The notes beneath the pieces are model-generated. The model saw nothing but the letters and a program-made list of their open reading frames with translations, was not told where the DNA came from and did not search any database. From Isoetes taiwanensis (Eukaryota; Streptophyta; Lycopodiopsida; Isoetales; Isoetaceae), in contig JAJEKV010000032.1 of NCBI GenBank assembly GCA_021234155.1, positions 14,214,283 to 14,278,282 on the forward strand: a stretch of DNA of 64,000 bases. Direction: 5' to 3'. Made by a program: the position numbers and the translations under genes. Positions 29,866-40,527 of the stretch are shown in pieces (position 1 is the stretch's first letter; the number at the start of each line of letters is the position of its first letter).

Positions 29866-31698
29866 ATGGCTTTCCGGCGCTCGGACATGCTCATTCTGAG
29901 TTTTGTGCTCTTTACTCTCTGCCCAAATTGTTCTGCTCGCAATCTTCTAGCAGATTCATCTTCTGAATCAGACAATGCCACCTGTTCCATCGATTTCTAC
30001 GCATATTTAAGCACTCTGTCGATTTCCTTCAGCGTTTGCGAGCAGGGATCAAGCACAAACTATACTTCTTGCTGCAGAGCTTTGCTCAACACATTTGGGA
30101 TCGGTTTAGCCCTGCATCTGCGAAATACAAACATATTTGAGCTCCAGGATAATGCCACAGCATATGCCTGTCTTCATTCTTACCAAAAGAGTCTAGATTC
30201 CATCGGTTCTAAGGTAAATTTCTTGAATCAATGCTTCCCAGTTCCTTACAAAGTGGCAGATTTAATCTCCGATCCTTTGCACTGTGCCGGAATCATAAAT
30301 ACCACGGATTGGGACAGAGTGGTCGGAAATGCTTCAATGGATCAATCGTGTAAAGGGGATTTAAGAGTTCAATCAGATTGTAATTACTGCACAAGCCAAG
30401 CTTCTATCGTGGCTGCAGATTTGAGCAATCTCTGGAGCAACGATAGCAACACAGAATGTGTCTATTTTGCAGTTCTGTATGGCTCCGGAATCATTAATTC
30501 TAAAGGTCCCACTGATAAATACACTGCACAATGCCTTCTGGCGGTGAATTTTAAGGATGAAACGTCCCATAATCGCCAATTCTACATCATCATCTCGGTC
30601 TGTTCTGTTGCAACAGTGGCGGTTCTAGGATTGCTCTTATATCTCGGCAGAAAAATGTACCGTCTTTTAGAGCAAAAAATTGTCTACGAGCATCGGAGGA
30701 TTAAATTAGAAGGGCCCAATACGGGAGTAATCGAGTTTCATATAGAAGAATTGAAGGAGGCGACAAACGGATTTAGCCCACAAAAATATTTTGGGGAAGG
30801 AGCTTCGGGAACAGTTTTTAAGGGGCAGATTGACGGATTGGAAGTAGCCATTAAATCGATGAAGTCCGGCGTCCAGGAAGACGACCAAGTTTTTGTAAAT
30901 GAAGTTCAAGTAATCAGCCAAATTAAACACAGAAATCTGCTTCAAGTTAGGGGATATTGTATTGCAACGGTCGGAAATGAGCTGCGCCACAGGCTTTTAG
31001 TGCTTGAATATCTACCAGGGGGGAATTTAGAACAAGCTCTTCATTCCAATTTGAAGCCTTTTCTGTCATGGCCGGAGAGGAGAAAAATCGCAATAGCCAT
31101 AGCCACCGGAATAAATTATCTGCATAACGAGGCTCAGCCCACAATTACTCACAGAGACATAAAACCCAGCAATGTGCTCCTGGATGCAGATTTGAATGCC
31201 AAGGTTGCAGATTTTGGGCTTGCAAAGATTACACCGCAAGGAATTTCTCATCTGACAACGAGAATTGCCGGAACCCCAATTTATATGGCACCGGAGTATG
31301 CATTGTATGGGCATTTGAGCGACAAAATTGATGTTTACAGCTATGGGATTATGCTTCTGGAGCTGTTATCGGGCAGAAAAGCCATGGATACGAGTCGGGC
31401 TGATCCGGAGGAATTTCATATTGCAGATTGGGCTTGGAGCTTGGTGAAGGAAGGAAATTCTCACTGTGTTGTGGATGAGCGGATCCGGCAGACGGGTCTG
31501 AAAAGCGTGATGGAAACATTCGTGAATGTTGGAATTCTGTGCGCCCATACTCAGGTCTGTTACCGGCCCTCCATAGCCAATGTTTTGCGGATGCTTGAAG
31601 GGGATATGGAGCTTCCGGAACTGCCAATTCGGCCTCGCCCTTACACCGCCAAAGCTTCCTTCAATACCCAGAGCTGGCTCGACAGAATTGCCACGTAG
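29866..31698 (+). CDS. Receptor-like kinase with SPARK-type ectodomain
   Basis: An intact 610-codon, intronless gene. Residues 1-24 form a signal peptide (hydrophobic LILSFVLFTLC, then CSA). The ectodomain (about 25-237) is cysteine-rich with repeated CC/C patterns such as SCCRALLNTFGIGLALHL and CNYCTSQ, fitting the SPARK domain of plant receptor kinases. A membrane segment spans about 239-262. The kinase domain starts near 308 with GEGASGTVFKG, has lysine 330 in AIKS, catalytic HRDIKPSN at 429-436, DFGLA at 449-453 and APEY. All catalytic residues are present, so it should be an active Ser/Thr kinase at the plasma membrane; its ligand is unknown. An overlapping upstream ORF starts at 29733 and could lower translation. 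The tail of a Rep-like fragment begins in its presumed 3' UTR. Confidence 0.9.
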   Translation: MAFRRSDMLILSFVLFTLCPNCSARNLLADSSSESDNATCSIDFYAYLSTLSISFSVCEQGSSTNYTSCCRALLNTFGIGLALHLRNTNIFELQDNATAYACLHSYQKSLDSIGSKVNFLNQCFPVPYKVADLISDPLHCAGIINTTDWDRVVGNASMDQSCKGDLRVQSDCNYCTSQASIVAADLSNLWSNDSNTECVYFAVLYGSGIINSKGPTDKYTAQCLLAVNFKDETSHNRQFYIIISVCSVATVAVLGLLLYLGRKMYRLLEQKIVYEHRRIKLEGPNTGVIEFHIEELKEATNGFSPQKYFGEGASGTVFKGQIDGLEVAIKSMKSGVQEDDQVFVNEVQVISQIKHRNLLQVRGYCIATVGNELRHRLLVLEYLPGGNLEQALHSNLKPFLSWPERRKIAIAIATGINYLHNEAQPTITHRDIKPSNVLLDADLNAKVADFGLAKITPQGISHLTTRIAGTPIYMAPEYALYGHLSDKIDVYSYGIMLLELLSGRKAMDTSRADPEEFHIADWAWSLVKEGNSHCVVDERIRQTGLKSVMETFVNVGILCAHTQVCYRPSIANVLRMLEGDMELPELPIRPRPYTAKASFNTQSWLDRIAT

Positions 31699-31714
31699 CT
31701 GCTGACGTGGTGCT

Positions 31715-31947
31715 GACTAGACTAGCTGGTGTGCTTGAAGCACTCTCTTCATTGTTTTGAGGGTATGATTGGGTATTGCATGAACGATGTGGGAAAGGTT
31801 CATTATGCCTGCCATCTTCATAATGTGAGCGAGGCTGCCATCGAGAAAGGTAAGGATTTGTATTTGAGATGGGGAGCTGGTGATACGAAAAACTTAGTTG
31901 TTCTTGATAACAAAAACTTGTTGAATCGAGCTGCCTTTCCTGACTAG
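31715..31947 (+). pseudogene. Second Rep-like fragment
   Basis: LHCFEGMIGYCMND closely matches HCFEGMLGYCMKD of the Rep-like ORF at 19130-19165, including the presumed nicking tyrosine, while the motif-3 lysine is changed to asparagine. It continues open with IEKGKDLYLRWGAGDTKN and NLLNRAAFPD to a TAG at 31945-31947. That stretch has no counterpart in the first copy, so it may preserve the natural continuation of the family. The HUH motif half is absent. It lies 17 bp after the kinase stop codon. Confidence 0.6.
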
Positions 31948-32272
31948 TCGTTAATTTTTCATTCACTCTTCCATGAATGGACCATACTCTAAACCAATAT
32001 GTAGCTTTTTCTGTCCTCTGTATCGATCTTTTTGTAACCCTTGATTTGGAACCCTTGCAAAATATTCCATGGTGTTATCCCACATCACATGCTAATACAG
32101 TTTTCGTAATTAACAGAAGCTTGGGATTACTGCAATAATCTAAACATATATAAGGCAGTTTGGCATTTTTCTTTTTTTTTGTCCCTCCCTATTTTTTCTG
32201 CGCCGCAATCCAATCTCGTATTTTCCTGCCACGTCTTTTATTGGACGAAATCTTGCTCGACGCTTCGCAGCA

Positions 32273-32660
32273 ATGGCATCTAGCTTCGGCTTTGGCTCTA
32301 GGGCTAACACCGAATGCTCCAGCATCTGCAAAACGGCAATTGCAAGTAAGGCGCCATCGAATGGCATATTGTTGGACTTGGATTCCGTCAATGCAGGTAA
32401 GGCTATGGAGTCTTCTCTCCTTTGGCAGTCCTTAAAGCTTCGGATGCTGCAGCTAATGCTTTATTTTCTTAGGACGGTCTGTTGCATCCGACCTTGACGC
32501 TTAGCAACGACCTCTCTCTGACAAGCTGTGCTATGGCAAGCTATATCATCAGCGATGCATTGGCTCCTCCGTCCATTAGATTTACCAGCAAATAATTCGG
32601 TGTTTCTAGCCGGTAGAAGCTCCATCGTATGGGCTGCAGGAACTCCATCGGGGAAGGTAA
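32273..32660 (+). pseudogene. Unidentified gene or gene fragment with intron-like junctions
   Basis: ATG 32273 opens MASSFGFGSRANTECSSI, which runs to a GTAAGG donor-like site after 32397. TTCTTAG before 32474 could be an acceptor, but the joined frame soon stops. Other coding-like blocks follow (LHPTLTLSNDLSLTSCAM near 32480-32540, FLAGRSSIVWAAGTPSGK near 32605-32658 before GTAAGA). I do not recognise the family. It may be unrelated to the boron-transporter-like exons directly downstream. Confidence 0.3.
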
Positions 32661-32796
32661 GAATCAAGACGGTATGAAGGGTTGCAGCTGCACTTCGTTC
32701 ATTTTTTTCATTTATTCTCTCCTTCTCTCCCCTGCATTCCAAGGAAAAGATAGTGCTAGAGTTGATTATAATGTTGCTTACTACTCTGAATTTCAG

Positions 32797-34547
32797 GGTC
32801 TGTGTCTGGGTTTCCTTGTTGCTCTTTTTGATGGCTATACTTGGTGCATGCTCCATTATCAACAGATTCACCAGAATTGCAGGCGAGCTGTTTGGAATGC
32901 TAATTGCAGTCCTATTTATGCAACAAGCCATCAAGGTAATCTACACCTTTGTAGGTTAGTCTAAGTTTGTCGAATCCTTCTAACTAAAATACTAAGTCTA
33001 TGCAGGGTCTGATTGTGGAATTCCACATTCCCAATAGAGATGATCCACCCTTGAACAATTTACCACTCCATGGCGGTTTGTCAATGGCATATTTGGAATT
33101 GTGCTTTTTGGTCTTCTCCTAACAGGACTGAGAAGCCGAAGTGGGAGATCATGGCGTTATGGGTCAGGTTGGCATTTAACCTTGCTTATCAGGTCCCTTT
33201 TTTCAATCTTGCACTCATCCACTTCTCCCCCCGATTATTAAGCCACCAGCTTTGCTCATTTAGTCATTTATCATCTTTCTCACCTTCTTATGAACTCAAT
33301 CAAATGCGTTGCAGCATGGCTGCGTGGTCTTATTGCGGATTATGGAGTACCCCTGATGGTTCTAGTTTGGACGGCTATTTCCTATGGACCAGCAGGAACA
33401 GCTCTTAATGGCACTTCAAAGCTGGACTGTGATTAAGGTATTATGAATTACTGCAAAATGATATTCATCATTCACCACCTACCATTTATATTCTGTTTTC
33501 TAGCATACGTTTTGAATATTGTTCTTTGCAGTCTTCTATAATTTTGACAAGTGCCATTGTTTGCAGGAAGTTCATGAAGTACCCATATTCTATATTTTTG
33601 GAGCCTTCATCCCTGCTACAATGATTGCAGTCCTGTATTATTTTGATCACAGTGTAGCTTCTCAGCTTGCTCTACAGAAAGAGTTCAATTTACGTAAACC
33701 ATCTTCTTACCATTACGATCTACTTGTTCTTGGTTTCATGGTATGCAAGTTCCCCTCATAGCTTTGCAGTCTCCACTTCCAGTTCTCTCAACCTTAGATT
33801 CCATTATATAATCACATGACCATCGTGTTAAATTCGCTCCTTTCGTGAAGCAATTATATAATATTTTGCCAGAATATATTCTGCCTATTAGATCGTGACA
33901 ATAACTTTGTAAACACCTGTTTATTTTTCTCACATAAAGTACTCGCCATATATTCAGGTCATGTTATGTGGACTTTTGGGATTACCACCTTCAAATGGTG
34001 TCCTACCTCAGTCGCCTATGCATACCAAGAGCCTCGCAACATTAAAGCATCAGGTAAGCTTCTAACCATCTATTACATCCCTCACCTTATCTCACATATA
34101 TGTTATTACATTACAGATTGTTCGGAAGAATTAGTAAAGAAAGCTAAGCAAAACATTGACGAAAATGCCACACTAAATGAGCTTTACGGAAGCTTGCAGG
34201 AGACCTATCAACAAATGCAATCACCCTTTGTGTCCCAACCATCATCATCTCATGTAAAAGCCATATTACCTTGTTTGTTTGTGAGAAATACTAGTTGCAT
34301 AATTTTGTTCTACATCCAGGGATTGAAGGAACTTCGCTCCGACATAAATCAATACTCATCAGACCCCATAATTGCTAACCTTCCAGTTGATGAGACCGTG
34401 TTTGATCCAGAAAAGAACATAGATGATTTGCTCCCTGTTGAGGTCAAAGAACAAAGAGTGAGCAATCTTTTGCAATCCTTAATGGTTGGAGGATGTGTTG
34501 CCGCAATGCCAGTTCTTAAGAAAATACCAACTTCTGTTTTATGGGGC
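32797..34547 (+). pseudogene. Boron-transporter (BOR)-like gene fragment, frameshifted
   Basis: Exon-like blocks match plant borate exporters of the anion-exchanger (SLC4-like) family. Block 32797-32935 has [19 protein letters not shown]. 33006-33167 has [10 protein letters not shown] and [18 protein letters not shown]. 33315-33437 has [20 protein letters not shown]. 33567-33740 has [19 protein letters not shown]. 33958-34053 has [20 protein letters not shown]. 34117-34253 and 34320-34547 end with LLPVEVKEQRVSNLLQS and IPTSVLWG. Junctions carry GT/AG. Frameshifts lie in the second, third and sixth blocks. The first membrane spans and everything after VLWG are missing, so this is not a working transporter. 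Confidence 0.8.
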
Positions 34548-34639
34548 TCCAAAATCGTCATGCTATGCAAATGGATTATTTTCCAAATCTCCACGGCCTG
34601 CGCAGAGCATATAAAGCTTATTTGGTTTTAGTCGGAATG

Positions 34640-35608
34640 ACCAAATTTTGACCTGTTCATGCCAGATTTAAAGAAACTGGATCCTGGCACCTGTTTCCTG
34701 CTTCTGCTTTGGTCAGTCGGATATCAAATTTGCTTGGAGTAGTCTTAATCCGATTGTTTGAGTTGAACCATTTGTCAACGTTAGATACATGTGCAAAAGT
34801 GCTTTTATGCCATACCCATACGTGACCCAATAATTTCAGAAACACACAAATTCCTTTGTAACATGATCTTTGGATGTAAGACTTTGATTGATAATCTCTT
34901 TGCAGTAATATATGCATTATGAGCATCTAGACCACATGAAATCATTTTTCAATTGAAAGCATGTGGGAGTATAAACATGTAAAGTTAATATATGCAAAAT
35001 TTAGGCATTGCAACAAAGTAGCGCCATGCAACATATCCACCATTTTTTAGGGACTTTACCCCATGTTTTCCTAGTGGAATGTGCGCAAAGAAATGTGAAT
35101 TCTACATTGAATACGAGGTATTCGTCTTAGCTTTTCTATGGATATTTTTGGTCCTTAATATATGTGAGTTTATTTCTTTCAATGGAACTATATAATATGT
35201 CAATGCAAGATATATAGTATTTATTTTTGAAACAAACTGGTGTTCAAAACCCATGAATAATTCCTATATAAAATCACGTGTTTAATGAAATAGGACAATA
35301 TAATATGCCATCTGCAACATGTTACCAACCTAATTAATGCTACATTGGCATTGCAGTTCACTAACCTAGATGCTCATTCTTCTAAAACTCATCAAAATTT
35401 TCATTTATCTCTTGGCAAAGAATTTAATTATGGCACTCTTTTGTTGCCTTGGAAGCTCCTCATCTGAAATGGAATCTGGGACTTTTGAAGAGTTTCTTTC
35501 CTTACAGCTCAAACCTCACCTTGCCTCACAGCATGAACCCAATAAACTTTGAACAAACACACCTTAGACATTAATAGTGGGTGCAACCCCATAAGTTTGG
35601 AACCAAAG
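34640..35608. other. Intergenic DNA
   Basis: No gene recognised. Sequence after 34557 is open in one frame for a while but unlike boron transporters. Confidence 0.4.
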
Positions 35609-35639
35609 AAATGTGGCCGCCGCGATAAATTTCTTGTAT
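35609..35639 (-). repeat. TACAAGAAATTTATCGCGG terminus-like repeat, copy 1
   Basis: On the minus strand reads ATACAAGAAATTTATCGCGG followed by CGGCCACATTTC. It closely matches 49105-49155, and less fully 55807-55835. TACAAGAAA resembles CACTA-type transposon ends. Confidence 0.65.
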
Positions 35640-35873
35640 GTCTAAATTAAGACACAGAATTTTACATCCACTAGCATTATTTTGCACCACTTTAAACAGA
35701 TTTATTGAACATAAATTTTTGCACATAAATTGTTACACTATTATATGCACAGCTTAAACATTACAATTATCTGCCATATTATTTGCACTATCATATCATC
35801 TGAACTATTATCTGCACAAATTAAACACAGTAAACTATTACATATTACAATTACACAATTACATAACACAAGA

Positions 35874-36066
35874 CAATGTTCATTAAACTGAAATACACAA
35901 GGTTCCAAATCCAAAAGTTTCTACTGCAAAAAAGAATTAAGAATAAGTTCAACTGAAACTCATGCCAATACAATGTTCATTAAACTGAAATACACAAGAT
36001 TCCAAATCCAAAAGCTTCTACTCAAAAAAGAATACAAGAATGAGTTCAACTGAAACTCATGCCAAT
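35874..36066 (+). repeat. Tandem duplication, 97-bp unit
   Basis: CAATGTTCATTAAACTGAAA starts copies at 35874 and 35971. They differ by a few substitutions and small indels. Confidence 0.85.
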
Positions 36067-36364
36067 ACCAAAAGTTATAAGTCTTCCATATCCACAAGTT
36101 CAAACTGCTATTTGCCCAGAATTTTGTTATCCACAAATCCACAAGTTTCCAAAATTTGCAACTTGAATTACAGCTCACAAATCCAGAATACAACCTGTCA
36201 CTACTTCTTCTTCACGACTGCGAAAATAACTTGTAAAAGCTGATTTGCATCGATACCTAAATTGAATGTATAACCTGTGAACGTCCTAGAGTTACGCATA
36301 ACCTGTGAGTAGTATTTTCCAAGTGCATGTCCGAGCACCATCCGGACAATCCACACTAAGCTAC

Positions 36365-36650
36365 TTATAAAAATTCTCGTCATATTCATCCTCAACCAGC
36401 TCACAATAGACTTTAGCACCATCGCCACTGACGATCTGACCAGAATTATCAACAACAGAAAGCTGCTGACCTGAGTGACCATCTGACTTCGGAACCCCAG
36501 ATACAGGTAAGGTATTTTCTTCTTTCACCATGTTTGCAGCTCGCAAAACTCTTGAAGACGATCTCTGTACAGCTACATTCTTCTCCAACTCCCCAAATGC
36601 AACTCTATAACCACTGCCAACAAGTCGACTTTTGGAAACCTCATCTGCGA
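36365..36650 (-). pseudogene. Unidentified exon-like ORF
   Basis: On the minus strand an acceptor-like TTCGCAG precedes an open frame with VSKSRLVGSGYRVAFGELEK, then MVKEENTLPVSGVPKSDGH, ending at a TAG after YDENFYK. No family recognised. It may be the last exon of a gene or a captured fragment. Confidence 0.3.
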
Positions 36651-37261
36651 ATAGCAGAATTCATTATCACAGTCTAACGAATAAACAAATCTAAGCATTA
36701 TAACATACCACACAGAATACTAGAATCAATTTGACAGAAACAGAATAAATAACATTATAACAGAATACTAGAATCGATTTGACAGAATAAATACCATAAT
36801 TTAAAGACTCAAACAAATGTAAACTCCAGTATAATTACCAGAAAGAGAAAATAGTCAATAATAGAAGGGAATTTTTTTTTCATGGTCGCTAATTTGGGCA
36901 CTCTGATATGTGGCCGTCCCCTTTTAGAGAGAGAAAGTTTCTCTCTCTGTTCAAGCTCCCTTTTCCTGGATTAGATGTGCGGCAGTGTCTGTCGGTCCCC
37001 TTGTAGAAGGGGGCACTGGATTTGGTTAGCATGGAATGCTTGGTCTGCGGTTGGAAAGGGATTTTCTTTGACCATGACTTTCCATGATAGATATGGAAGG
37101 ATTTGAGTTTCTGCAGTGATGGCAGCAGTCGCCTTTATAAACGTTCTCAATCAGAAGCACTACCTCAGTCAATTATTTCTTTATTGCATCGCTAGTTTAT
37201 GCTTGTCCAGCTTCTATTTCCCCGTTAGAAGTTTTTGTGCTCCTCTTTCAAGGTTTTTTAA

Positions 37262-38433
37262 TGTCTGAGCTTCATGGATTTGCCTCTGCCGCTATCTGTA
37301 GTCTGCTCTGAATCCAGCTCCTCCATTCCATCATCTAACACTTCCATCCCATCTCCAATCTCCTCTGTGACAGAGCACTCTAAATACTTCGTGATATTTT
37401 ATAATCTGGGTCAAATCTGTTGTGGCTAATTGGAGGGATCTACTGTGGATCTTTGGGCCTTTCTTGTGGACGAATCAATTTTCCCAGACATCTTCTTCTT
37501 TGGTGAGCAATCTGGTCTTACTAGCAACACCTTAGCATCCTCTATTGAGCTTAGAATTGCTCACCTGGGTTCTTATCGTCCTCCAAAGGCAAAGTTTATT
37601 GTCTACTCTGATCAACTCACTGATTTTGTTACTCTGGAGCTCTATAGAATAGTTTAATGTGGTTTCTCCATGGAGTACCTGGTGCTCTCTTCTGACTCCA
37701 ACCCTCAAATATCTGAGGCTTCCTTTACAGTAGGATTCGCCACCTCGATAATCTTGGACTTATAGCCAAGATTATCAGAGGTAATCCATCTCTAGCAGAA
37801 CCTAAGAAGGCTTTGGAGCGGGTTTCGCGAGGCCGAAGTCTGCCCAGGTTGCAGCCTCTAGGAAACATTTATTTTCTTGTCACCTTTCCAAGCGAAAGGG
37901 AAGCAGATCTGATTTTTAAAACGAGAGTTATCACTTGCCTTCATGGTAAGATTTTATTTTAAGGATTGAGACCCAAGTTTAATGCCAAGAATCCTGATGC
38001 TCTTTTTTTTCCAGTCTGGTTATCTCTCTCTAATCTCAGCTCTGAGTTCTGGACCGAGAAGGCTTTCAAAATCATTTCCTCTGCTCTTGGCGAGTTTGTT
38101 CGCATGGGCGGTTGTCCCAACGAGCCTCCCAAAATATGTATCTCTATCAATATTTTTATTCCTCTTCCGCATGCCTTATTATTCAAAGGCTTCAACAATG
38201 AGATGATCGAATTTAAACTTCAAGTTTCTGGCCTTCCTCTGCCCTGCTATAAGTGTGGTGCCTTGGTGCATGCTAGTGAAGGTTGTCTACTTGCTGCTGC
38301 TGAGATTGAGAGAGCAGAAGATGTGAAAGGTAAGGATGAAGATTCTGATGAAGGTTTTGTTACAGTTAGATCCCGTAACAAACTAAAGGGCAACAGTCTA
38401 TGTCTTAAAGACTCTTTCCTTTGCTGTAAGTGA
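37262..38433 (+). pseudogene. LINE B ORF1 (DUF4283-type RNA-binding protein with zinc knuckle)
   Basis: Pieces in several frames resemble plant LINE ORF1 proteins: GNIYFLVTFPSEREADLIF near 37861-37920, PVWLSLSNLSSEFWTEKAF near 38010-38070, and a zinc knuckle CYKCGALVHASEGC (CX2CX4HX4C) near 38245-38290, followed by an acidic region. Stops near 37426 and 37962 break it. The family binds element RNA to form the transposition particle. Confidence 0.6.
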
Positions 38434-38836
38434 GGTGCAACATGCCTTGTTGTGTCCTGACATCTCTGTAACTGTCAAGCAACAGATTCAACAAAATGGT
38501 AGGTCTGTCCCCTTTTCCCCATGTCGATAAGGGCCTTCTTCCCCATCTAGTAGGGATGCTCTAGCTAGCATGATAGCTATATCAGTGGTTCAGCCCTCAA
38601 AGGTCCTGCTCAACGCATTTGCTCCACTTGATCCATCTCAGTGCTCAGATATGGCTGTAGCTACCTCAGACTCCTCCATTATTGATCCTTTATCTGCATA
38701 TCATGCTTCTGTAAAGCCCCATCAAACTGTCCCTACTCTCCTTACTGATCTACATGTGCCTCCCTAACTCCAAAGGGCTCAATTTTTACAAGCCCGATTT
38801 GAGGCAATCTCAGCTGGATTACATGATAACAATGAC

Positions 38837-39412
38837 TTGAAGGAGTATGGGTGTGATGGGTCTACCAAAGCCACTGCAGCCATGCTCCATAATGTTGCTG
38901 TTACAGTCATGGATCCTAATGAGATGCTGGCAGACATCCCAGTTACTGCTGACAGTCAAAGATCTCCAAGCATAGAGGTTGTTGCTGTTGCCGACAATCA
39001 AAGACTTCCAAGCATAGAGTGTGACAAACCTCTTGATGAAGATCTCCTCAAAAAGAAGAAGAAAGCAAATGGGAAGAAAACCTATAAGCATGAGTTTGAA
39101 TCTGCATTGCCAAGGTCCTCTTGGATCATTCGATTGATGATACGTCTAAGAAAAAATGCCGGACTAGGATGTGTAGGTAGACGCATTCGAGTCTTGAAAG
39201 AACTTGAGATAATTGCAAAGTTCAGGTTAGTATTCCATATAATCAGCAATATTACCAGTACTATAGTTTTTGGTTTCCAAATTTATGGTATCGAAAATCT
39301 AGCCTGGATAGGCTTCAGTTTTGGTTTGTATCAGATTTATGGGTGTAGATTGGAACATAGATCTATATCCATAGTTAAGGTACGAGCCCATTTTCCATGC
39401 GTTTTTTTGTAG
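38837..39412 (+). pseudogene. Unidentified ORF in LINE B after ORF1
   Basis: A 191-codon open frame with a lysine-rich KKKKKANGKKTYKHEF stretch near 39050-39100. It is likely the tail of ORF1 followed by non-coding LINE sequence. No domain recognised. Confidence 0.35.
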
Positions 39413-39434
39413 CCTTATGTTGTGTCCAAGCCCC

Positions 39435-39517
39435 TTGCCGAGGTCTTATCACTAGGGTTTTTCCTCGAAAACCCGAAAGGGCAGGGTTTTTTAATCCCGA
39501 GATAAGCTCTCGGCAGG
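39435..39517 (+). other. LINE B 3' stem-loop
   Basis: GCCGAGGTCTTATC pairs with GATAAGCTCTCGGC, with a one-base irregularity. Between them GGGTTTTTCC, GAAAACCCGAAAGGG and GGGTTTTTTAATCCC occur. The core resembles LINE A at 6301-6354. Confidence 0.65.
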
Positions 39518-39660
39518 TACACTTAACCGACATCTGTAGATATTTTTTGGGGTCCAGATGATATAACTGGATATTCCTGTGTTTTCTCATTGTGGGTAGC
39601 TTGCAAATGTGCATGTACCCACTCTCAACCATTGTAGAATTCTGTTGAGATGAATGAAAA

Positions 39661-39906
39661 GCCTAGCTAAGGAGCTAAGCTTTTGTCTGTTTTCATGCGA
39701 GCCCTTATTCGAGAATCACACACATGCAATTGTCTTGGATTCTAGCATCTGGGATCGTTCCACCTGTCAGACCCCATTAGATTCACATGGTTGTTGGATT
39801 AGATACGTACAACACATATAATGCAGATGTATATAATTATATATGTTGTGATGAGGTGATTCAAACCTGTCCAGAGAGGACATTTTATAAAATAAACATT
39901 AATGTC
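39661..39906. other. Spacer between LINE B and LINE C
   Basis: No gene seen. An ACATATAATGCAGATGTATATA stretch is simple AT-rich sequence. Confidence 0.4.
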
Positions 39907-40527
39907 AACAAACTGCAAATTGCTGGGGAGTGATAAAATATGACGTGCGCCATTTTTCTTGATTTGTTTGTCCTTTTCCCGGATTTTTCAGTTCAAACCT
40001 CTTTCTTGCCAATTCTCCCTTGAAATTCATCAATTTCTGCTTCATTTGGCTTGAATTTGAGAGTGATCTGCTAGCTGCCCCTGTAGAGGGCCAGCTTTAT
40101 CAAATTCCTCATGCTTTGAGCTATTGATGGACACCAAAATCTTCACAATTATCAAACATGGCTCAAGATTTACCTGTGGTTTTCTTTTCGTGCTCATCTT
40201 CTAACTATGGAATTCTTTGATAATTAACACCTTCTTCCCGCATTCTCTTTTCCCAAGAAGAGTATACATTTGTCCCGAAGCTGCGTTGAATTTGAAACGT
40301 AAATGCTTAATTCATGGCTGGAGGAATTCATAGGTGACAACAAGACTTCAAAGAATGTGAATTTTTGAGTTAATTGTGATTGGGCAGATGAAAAGATCAT
40401 CGTGAAGGTTTATTCAGAGAATTAGGAAACTGGAATTAATTGGTCTTGAATGATTTTCTTTGCAAAGCTTTCACAAATTGGATTTGCATGGCTTATGGTT
40501 TGGCAATCCGACCTCTTCTAGTTAATT

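Larger units (their letters stand above)
36895..39660 (+). mobile_element. LINE B, ORF1-bearing, lacking ORF2
   Basis: A purine/pyrimidine-rich leader (near 36920-37060) is followed by a broken ORF1 and, soon after, by a 3' tail with a stem-loop at 39435-39517. No endonuclease or reverse transcriptase lies between, so this copy is internally deleted and would need another LINE's enzymes. Ends are approximate; no target duplication was found. Confidence 0.6.
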
